From Planctomycetia bacterium (GTDB lineage Bacteria; Planctomycetota; Phycisphaerae; Phycisphaerales; UBA1924): a stretch of 10,470 nt of DNA. The position numbers were made by a program, and so were the translations under genes. How positions within the stretch are numbered: position 1 is the stretch's first letter; the number at the start of each line of letters is the position of its first letter. This document shows positions 6,055-10,470 of this stretch, one piece after another. Location: positions 1-10,470 of the forward strand of contig SXOY01000029.1 of assembly GCA_005776545.1 (NCBI GenBank), in the 5' to 3' direction. The notes under the pieces were generated by a model that did no database searches, was not told the DNA's origin, and saw only the letters and a program-made list of their open reading frames with translations.

Positions 6055-6083
6055 TGGACCGATTGTGGAGCAATGGATATACT
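6055..6083 (+). promoter_or_regulatory. Candidate promoter of nrfHA
   Basis: TGGACC (6055-6060), an exact 17-bp spacer and TATACT (6078-6083), matching the -35 at 4 of 6 and the -10 at 5 of 6 positions. Transcription would begin near 6090, giving a leader of about 14 nt. I saw no TTGAT-N4-ATCAA (FNR-type) site in the 191-bp divergent gap 5913-6103, so any oxygen or nitrite control would use another signal. No convincing promoter was found for the opposite strand. Confidence 0.42.
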
Positions 6084-6103
6084 TGTCCAGATCTGGTGAA
6101 CTT

Positions 6104-6610
6104 ATGTCAAATGTGACTACCAAAGTTGGAATCGGTACGGGAAGCGTGGTTGGCGTATTGGTAATCGGTGGACTTTTTGGCTCGTTTGTAGCCGCTACCG
6201 CCTACACCGCCCGCTATGCCAACGCGACCTCGTATCTTTCGAATGATCCCAAGGCCTGCACCAACTGTCACATCATGAACGATGAATATAACAGCTGGTC
6301 GAGTTCGGCCCATCATGCCCGGGCGACTTGTAATGACTGCCATGTGCCGCACGACTCGGTAGTGAGCAAGTACTTTGTCAAGGCCGAGCACGGCTACCGC
6401 CATTCCAAGGGCTTCACGTTCCAGGACTTCCACGAACCAATTCAGATTACCAAATCCAGCCGCGATGTTGTGATTGACAACTGTGTTCGCTGTCATGAGG
6501 CGATGACTCATGAGATTCGTACCGCCGCGGCGGGGACCACCCCCGGCGCCTCAGGCGGGCTTGATTGCATTCATTGTCATTCCAGGGTTGCCCACGGCGG
6601 GACTAGATAA
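6104..6610 (+). CDS. nrfH: Cytochrome c nitrite reductase, membrane tetraheme subunit NrfH
   Basis: NapC/NirT-family quinol dehydrogenase that takes electrons from menaquinol and hands them to NrfA on the outer face of the cytoplasmic membrane. The 168-residue protein has one N-terminal transmembrane anchor (about residues 9-33) and four CXXCH haem sites: Cys52-His56, Cys76-His80, Cys127-His131 and Cys155-His159. The first is CXXCH-x-M (Met58), the NrfH pattern in which this Met ligates haem 1. Length and spacing fit NrfH. The ATG at 6104 is chosen because the anchor begins there and a promoter lies just before; the open frame back to 5987 would add 39 residues unlike the family and overlap the divergent promoter region. 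SD is weak (GGTGA about 5 nt upstream). The nrfA start follows the stop after 10 bp. Confidence 0.94.
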   Translation: MSNVTTKVGIGTGSVVGVLVIGGLFGSFVAATAYTARYANATSYLSNDPKACTNCHIMNDEYNSWSSSAHHARATCNDCHVPHDSVVSKYFVKAEHGYRHSKGFTFQDFHEPIQITKSSRDVVIDNCVRCHEAMTHEIRTAAAGTTPGASGGLDCIHCHSRVAHGGTR

Positions 6611-6613
6611 GGA
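6609..6613 (+). promoter_or_regulatory. Ribosome binding site deciding the GTG start of nrfA
   Basis: AAGGA overlaps the nrfH stop codon (6608-6610) and lies 7 nt before the GTG at 6621. It fixes that start over the upstream in-frame ATG at 6510 and suggests translational coupling of nrfH and nrfA. Confidence 0.65.
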
Positions 6614-6620
6614 AATTTTT

Positions 6621-8189
6621 GTGAGCCAACTTCAGCCAGAAATCAAACCAGTTCAATCACGTCGCGGCGGAGCATCCAAGGCCGCCATTTTCTGGATCGC
6701 CGCTATCGCCTTCGGAGCGGGCACGGTGACCGTCATGATGCTCTATGGAAATATCTCCAAGCGCAAATGGGAAGGCGAGAGCACGGCCCTGAAAATTGCC
6801 GACGTCACTGAGCAAACGATTGATCCGGCGGAATGGGGCAAAAATTTCCCACGCCAGTATGATGGCTATGTCCGCACGGTTGACAATGCGAGTGCACGAT
6901 TCAAATGGAGCGAAGGCCGACCAGCGGAAGCAACTGAAAACGGAGCCGATCCGCACGCCAAGAAAGCCGAATCAAAGCTCGTGTCTGATCCGCGGCTGGA
7001 GACCATTTTCAACGGCTACGCATTTGCCATCGATTATCGCGAGCGCCGCGGCCATGCCTTCATGCTCGATGATCAACGCGACACCGAGCGCGTGAAAAAA
7101 CGGCCACAGCCCGGCGCGTGTCTCAACTGTCACGCATCCAACGTTGTTGCATATCGCGAGGCCGGCCTGAAACAGGGCGCGCCGGGAGCCTTGACCGATT
7201 CGCTCACCTCCGAAAGCGGCCAGAAACAACTTTTCTCAGGCTGGGAACACATCAATGCTCTTCCCTATGCCGATGCTACAAAACTCGTCGTTCACCCGGT
7301 GACCTGTCTGGACTGTCACGATCCCAAGACCATGGCTCTGCGTATCACGCGGCCAGCGTTTATGGAAGGTATCGCCAATCTCGCCAAATCCAGCGAGCCA
7401 GTGCCGCACCTCCCCAGCATCGAGCAATGGCGAAAAGGCAATCGCAAAGAGGATTACAACGCCAACACACTCGCATCGCGCCAGGAAATGCGTTCCATGG
7501 CGTGTGCACAGTGTCACGTCGAGTACTACTTCAAAGGTGACAAGAAACGGCTCACGTTCCCCTGGCACAACGGAATGAAGATGGAAGAGATGGAGACTTA
7601 CTACGACTCCGTCGGATGGAACGACTGGACCCATAAAGACTCTGGTGCGAAAGTCATTAAGGCGCAGCATCCGGAATTCGAACTCTGGAGCCAGGGAATC
7701 CACGCACGCAGCGGCGTCTCCTGTGCCGATTGCCACATGCCCTACAAGCGCGAAGGCGCGATGAAATACAGTGACCACCAGGTGCAGTCACCGATGGCAC
7801 ACGTCAACCAATCATGCCAGACCTGCCACAATTACCCAGAATCAGAAATCCAATCTCGCGTCGATCAGATTCAGAAGCGAACCAAAGACCAGCTCGATCG
7901 CGCAGAAATCGCGGTTGTTGAACTGATCAACGCGATTAAGGCTGCAAAGGCTGCGGGCGCAGGTGATGAGCTGCTGGCCCCGGCACGCGCACTCCAGCGC
8001 AAGGCGCAATGGCGTGCCGACTTCATAAACGCCGAAAACTCAATGGGCTTCCACGCTCCTTCTGAGTCGCTGCGCATTCTGGGTGAAGCTATCGACTACG
8101 CACGCCAGGGAGTCACCGAAATCGCCAAGCTCCGGATCAATCCGGCAGCAGCTCCCGCAACTCCGCCAGTCGAGCCGGCAAAGAAGTAA
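6621..8189 (+). CDS. nrfA: Cytochrome c nitrite reductase, pentaheme catalytic subunit NrfA (CXXCH type)
   Basis: Reduces nitrite to ammonium with six electrons supplied by NrfH. The 522-residue protein starts at GTG 6621. It has five haem c sites: Cys167-His171, Cys229-His233, Cys295-His299, Cys368-His372 and Cys399-His403. The active-site haem 1 has CLNCH where many NrfA proteins have CXXCK, so the proximal ligand should be His, as in the CXXCH subgroup. Other NrfA hallmarks are present: GYAFAIDY...RGHAFMLDDQR before haem 1, QCHVEYYF (297-304) with the conserved Tyr, the Lys-Ala-Gln-His motif (347-350) for calcium and substrate, and 'GVSCADCHMPY...SDHQVQSP' after haem 4. Instead of a clear cleavage site, residues 21-42 form a hydrophobic segment followed by basic residues, so it may remain membrane-anchored. 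The N-terminal region is longer than in E. coli NrfA, and the C-terminus is a short Ala/Pro-rich tail. No dedicated haem lyase gene is in the window. Confidence 0.96.
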   Translation: MSQLQPEIKPVQSRRGGASKAAIFWIAAIAFGAGTVTVMMLYGNISKRKWEGESTALKIADVTEQTIDPAEWGKNFPRQYDGYVRTVDNASARFKWSEGRPAEATENGADPHAKKAESKLVSDPRLETIFNGYAFAIDYRERRGHAFMLDDQRDTERVKKRPQPGACLNCHASNVVAYREAGLKQGAPGALTDSLTSESGQKQLFSGWEHINALPYADATKLVVHPVTCLDCHDPKTMALRITRPAFMEGIANLAKSSEPVPHLPSIEQWRKGNRKEDYNANTLASRQEMRSMACAQCHVEYYFKGDKKRLTFPWHNGMKMEEMETYYDSVGWNDWTHKDSGAKVIKAQHPEFELWSQGIHARSGVSCADCHMPYKREGAMKYSDHQVQSPMAHVNQSCQTCHNYPESEIQSRVDQIQKRTKDQLDRAEIAVVELINAIKAAKAAGAGDELLAPARALQRKAQWRADFINAENSMGFHAPSESLRILGEAIDYARQGVTEIAKLRINPAAAPATPPVEPAKK

Positions 8190-8206
8190 CTTCTGGTTCA
8201 AGGTGA

Positions 8207-10000
8207 TTACAACCCAAGTTCAATCTTGGGAGCAAAGTGCAACGCCTCCTCCAGACACGTTTCCACCGCTGGCAACGACCAGTTGTCGGCATTCACAAAG
8301 AACACGTGATCTCGCCATGGTTCACGCACGGCCTCCGAAACGCCGCGGGAAATCAAACCCACCTTGGCAATCGGCATGGCGTGCCCCCAGCGTGTGAGTC
8401 GAATCTGCTTAATGTCGGATCGGTTGAGTTGCAGAATATTCAGAGCCGCATCAAGCTCAGGTGCAACGCGGTTTGCGAACACCTCAAACGCATCATCCGC
8501 AATGATCGCAAATCGACTGGTTCCAAAGCTCAGCGGCCAATAGCACGTCAATACATGTGAAGTCCGCGCATTGTGTCCGTGCCCGTGGTTCCTCAGCGCA
8601 AACGCCCCATTCACCACATCCGTGATGCGCAGCGGATTCGATGGGTCGTAGATTTGTTCAAACTCGCCGTTGCGCAACATGAACAAGTCGTAGAAATGTG
8701 TCCGCACCGGTCGATTCAGCAACACGTTGGCCACCACATACGCGCTGGTGTTCACTTCCGCCATCGTGAGATATCGATCCGGGTCATTGGGCCGCATATC
8801 CGTCAATATCCACTTGGCCACATGCTTCGGACATGTCATCACCACACGCTTTGCAATCAGCGAACGGAACTTCCCAGTCGAATCCTTATACACCACCAGC
8901 ACTCGATCAGTGCCAAGCACCCGAACTTCAACTACGCGAGAACCACACCGCAGATACCGCGGCGGACAATTCGCCGGTGTATGCCGTTCCAGCGGAAGCA
9001 GCTTCTCCCACAACGCTTGAATCAGCCCGGCATTTCCACCCGGCAGCACCCAGCGCCCAAACTCCTCCGCCGCAATGAAATTCCAGCCGCACGCCGCCGA
9101 TAGTCCTTCCCACCCCGAATTAAACGACGAGAAGCAATACGCATTGATCGCGGTCTCCAGCAATCGCGGCACAGGCACCGTCAACGTCGACTCAATGTGG
9201 TCCTTCAACGAAATCGAATCAAGATCACGAATCCAAGTGTTGTCCGCGGTCGGGTCAAGCGGAATCGCCGGATAGCGATCGACATACGTCATCACCATCG
9301 CGCGATATTGCTCAAATGCCTGTCGCTCAATATCTGAGAGGCCCGCCCCGTTCCAGAAATCAGCAACAACATTGCCGCCGAGTTCCGTTGGATCATCGGT
9401 CGAAGGGCTATCGGCGTGAATCGGAGCGACGCCAAGTCGGCGATAAAGATCTTCAAGCCCCGAACCTCGATCGGGTGCAATAAAATACGCACTCCCGAGC
9501 GAGTAAGGAATTCCCTCCCATTGCTCTCCCATGCCGCTGCCGCCGACTCGATCGTGAAGTTCGAACAACACCGGATTGCGATGGCGCAGGAGATACGCAG
9601 TGGTGAGGCCGGAAAGTCCGCCACCAACTATGGCAATATCGACTTCTTCGGTCGGCTCGGGTGGTTTGCCATTTGGATATTGGTTTTCCGAAATGTGAAA
9701 CGGAATGCGTGTATTTGGAAAATGATCACCGAACCACTTGTTGGCAAATGGAAGTCCCCCGATCATCACACTTTCCGGATGCCGCGGCACGTGCAGAAAT
9801 GGCCCCGCCGATGCCAATGGTTGTGCGCCCGTATCAACGCACGGACGTGGTCTTCTATCAGCCTGCGGTGGTGCGCCCAAAAAACCGGCACCCGCACGAC
9901 TCGCGATCAATCCCGCAGTAAGGGCGGCGAACCCCGTTGCAATAAATTGACGCCGCGATTCGCCTGGCTGCCCAGAGTTGTCAGAATTGGTTGATTTCAT
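8207..10000 (-). CDS. Tat-exported FAD-dependent oxidoreductase, amine oxidase/protoporphyrinogen oxidase-like
   Basis: A 597-residue flavoprotein. Residues 1-38 carry a twin-arginine signal (Ser15-Arg16-Arg17-Gln-Phe, then Ala/Gly-rich hydrophobic core). The dinucleotide-binding fold starts at about residue 119: VDIAIVGGGLSGL (GXGXXG at 126-131), the ribose-binding acid Glu147 and RVGG at 151-154, all hallmarks of the NAD(P)-binding_8/amino_oxidase class. The C-terminal 'NADNWSLPAVETCLEEAL' closes the FAD site as in that superfamily. The substrate is unknown: members oxidise amines, porphyrinogens or carotenoids. Export of a folded FAD enzyme by Tat is consistent with the signal. About 80 residues between the signal and the FAD fold have no recognised domain. 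The start is ATG 10000, where the Tat signal begins; the SD (AAGG) is very close and weak. It converges on nrfA with a 17-bp gap, which does not by itself imply shared function. Confidence 0.85.
   Translation of the reverse strand: MKSTNSDNSGQPGESRRQFIATGFAALTAGLIASRAGAGFLGAPPQADRRPRPCVDTGAQPLASAGPFLHVPRHPESVMIGGLPFANKWFGDHFPNTRIPFHISENQYPNGKPPEPTEEVDIAIVGGGLSGLTTAYLLRHRNPVLFELHDRVGGSGMGEQWEGIPYSLGSAYFIAPDRGSGLEDLYRRLGVAPIHADSPSTDDPTELGGNVVADFWNGAGLSDIERQAFEQYRAMVMTYVDRYPAIPLDPTADNTWIRDLDSISLKDHIESTLTVPVPRLLETAINAYCFSSFNSGWEGLSAACGWNFIAAEEFGRWVLPGGNAGLIQALWEKLLPLERHTPANCPPRYLRCGSRVVEVRVLGTDRVLVVYKDSTGKFRSLIAKRVVMTCPKHVAKWILTDMRPNDPDRYLTMAEVNTSAYVVANVLLNRPVRTHFYDLFMLRNGEFEQIYDPSNPLRITDVVNGAFALRNHGHGHNARTSHVLTCYWPLSFGTSRFAIIADDAFEVFANRVAPELDAALNILQLNRSDIKQIRLTRWGHAMPIAKVGLISRGVSEAVREPWRDHVFFVNADNWSLPAVETCLEEALHFAPKIELGL
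8213..8230. repeat. Inverted repeat between the convergent ends of nrfA and the FAD oxidoreductase
   Basis: CCCAAG (8213-8218) and CTTGGG (8225-8230) form a 6-bp stem with a 6-nt loop. It begins 23 bp after the nrfA stop and lies within the last codons of the opposite gene (stop at 8209-8207). No T tract follows on either strand, so it is at best a weak bidirectional terminator. Confidence 0.3.
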
Positions 10001-10006
10001 AGACCT

Positions 10007-10028
10007 TGCCTGATGCCTGATGCCGTGA
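10007..10028 (-). repeat. Heptamer tandem repeat upstream of the FAD oxidoreductase gene
   Basis: Plus-strand TGCCTGA (10007-10013), TGCCTGA (10014-10020) and the imperfect TGCCGTGA (10021-10028). On the minus strand this reads as TCAGGCA units ending 6 bp before the ATG, inside the ribosome binding region. The unit length equals that of the repeat at 2742-2769. Confidence 0.5.
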
Positions 10029-10041
10029 ATTGAACACGCTC

Positions 10042-10071
10042 AGCATACAACATCGAGCAGGCCTCATGCAA
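10042..10071 (-). promoter_or_regulatory. Candidate promoter of the FAD oxidoreductase gene
   Basis: Minus-strand TTGCAT (10071-10066), an 18-bp spacer and TATGCT (10047-10042, 4 of 6 matches). Transcription would start near 10035, and the leader would contain the heptamer repeat. The -35 is the same hexamer as that proposed for the dockerin gene. Confidence 0.33.
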
Positions 10072-10127
10072 GTAAATATGTCTTGATCCGGTAATAGGTC
10101 GATTTCGTGGAACTTTCCGCCAGTCTG

Positions 10128-10142
10128 CCGGGTATATCCCGG
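10128..10142. promoter_or_regulatory. Inverted repeat CCGGG-TATAT-CCCGG before the right-edge gene
   Basis: Perfect 5-bp arms around TATAT, ending 11 bp before the ATG at 10154. It could be an operator over a -10-like TATAT or a small leader hairpin; no SD is visible between it and the ATG. Confidence 0.35.
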
Positions 10143-10153
10143 TACTCCTCGCA

Positions 10154-10470
10154 ATGCTCAATTCAATCCATTTCGCCATCGCCGCCTCTGCCATACTCCT
10201 TCCGACTTTGGTTGCACCGCCGCCGCTTCCCTCGCCGCCCTTGCACCAATCGCTCTTCCTGGAAACTCCGGGCTCATGGGTTGTTGTGCTGCTGGCGATC
10301 ACCATCGCCGCGGTTCTCATAACACGGCACAGGCGATCACTCAAATACACAGGAATCGCGGCATGTGCGTTCGCGATCACAGTCGCCGCCCTTCAGTATT
10401 CAATAGTCACCGATCGCGAAGAAATCCTCATCCGTACTCGCGCGGCAGTCCTCGCCGTTGCCCGCGCTGA
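10154..10470 (+). CDS. Membrane protein of unknown function, N-terminal part (runs off right edge)
   Basis: The frame is open from ATG 10154 to the edge (105 full codons). No in-frame ATG, GTG or TTG lies between the upstream stop and this ATG, so the start is well defined. The translation has three hydrophobic segments: residues about 5-21 (signal or first anchor), then a Pro-rich stretch (22-29), 41-57 and 65-84, with a basic loop RHRRSLK (58-64) between the last two. That loop would lie in the cytoplasm by the positive-inside rule. After residue 85 a soluble charged helix begins (TDREEILIRTRAAVLAVARA). No family is recognised. A downstream soluble domain is likely but not visible. Competing frames in both directions here give Arg/Ser-rich shadow translations. 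Confidence 0.7.
   Translation, partial: MLNSIHFAIAASAILLPTLVAPPPLPSPPLHQSLFLETPGSWVVVLLAITIAAVLITRHRRSLKYTGIAACAFAITVAALQYSIVTDREEILIRTRAAVLAVARA

Noticed and set aside
5987..6103. N-terminal extension of NrfH from ATG 5987
   Set aside because: The extra 39 residues are unlike the family, would push the membrane anchor inward, and overlap the proposed nrf promoter.
5913..6103. FNR- or CRP-type operator in the nrfHA upstream gap
   Set aside because: I looked for TTGAT-N4-ATCAA and TGTGA-N6-TCACA and found neither; short partial matches are at chance level.
6510..6620. Start of NrfA at ATG 6510 inside nrfH
   Set aside because: It would overlap the last third haem region of nrfH in another frame; the GTG at 6621 has a strong AAGGA site and directly precedes the anchor.

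Overview
The window looks like chromosomal DNA from a planctomycete, most likely of the Phycisphaerae/Phycisphaerales group. The case rests on a secreted protein ending in an EF-hand-type dockerin that closes on Ala-Gly-Cys (the 'GC-type dockerin' pattern of that lineage), two Tat-exported redox or propeller proteins, weak or absent Shine-Dalgarno sites at several genes, several TTG/GTG starts, moderately high GC, and a long insertion in glutamyl-tRNA synthetase. This placement is inference; no rRNA or other marker confirms it.

Layout, left to right. At 1-432 (minus) is the N-terminal part of a secreted protein of unknown function that starts at TTG and runs off the left edge. At 433-1022 is a 590-bp divergent gap without a convincing gene. 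It holds an AT-rich hairpin, a compact GC palindrome followed by T5 on the minus strand (terminator-like), a competing 10-bp pairing partner for that palindrome, and a candidate promoter and operator for gltX. At 1023-2741 is gltX (glutamyl-tRNA synthetase), followed by a heptamer tandem repeat and a class I SAM-dependent methyltransferase (2779-3588). Convergent to these, on the minus strand, are a GC-type dockerin protein (3607-4341), a 4HBT-fold thioesterase (4424-4864) and a Tat-exported NHL beta-propeller resembling peptidyl-alpha-hydroxyglycine amidating lyase (4878-5912). The last two form a tight operon.

Divergent from the propeller gene is nrfH-nrfA (6104-8189), a two-gene operon for dissimilatory nitrite reduction to ammonium. 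NrfH is the membrane-anchored tetraheme quinol dehydrogenase. NrfA is the pentaheme catalytic subunit, here with CXXCH instead of CXXCK at haem 1 and with an uncleaved-looking N-terminal anchor. Convergent to nrfA is a Tat-exported FAD-dependent amine-oxidase-like oxidoreductase (8207-10000). A membrane protein of unknown function begins at 10154 and leaves the window on the right.

The nrfHA pair would pass electrons from menaquinol to periplasmic nitrite. The rest is housekeeping (gltX) or envelope/secreted accessory functions with no demonstrated link to nrf. I saw no mobile element, CRISPR array, tRNA or rRNA. The least explained items are the attenuator-like element at 550-658, the PAL-like propeller beside nrf, and the 7-bp tandem repeats at two gene boundaries.
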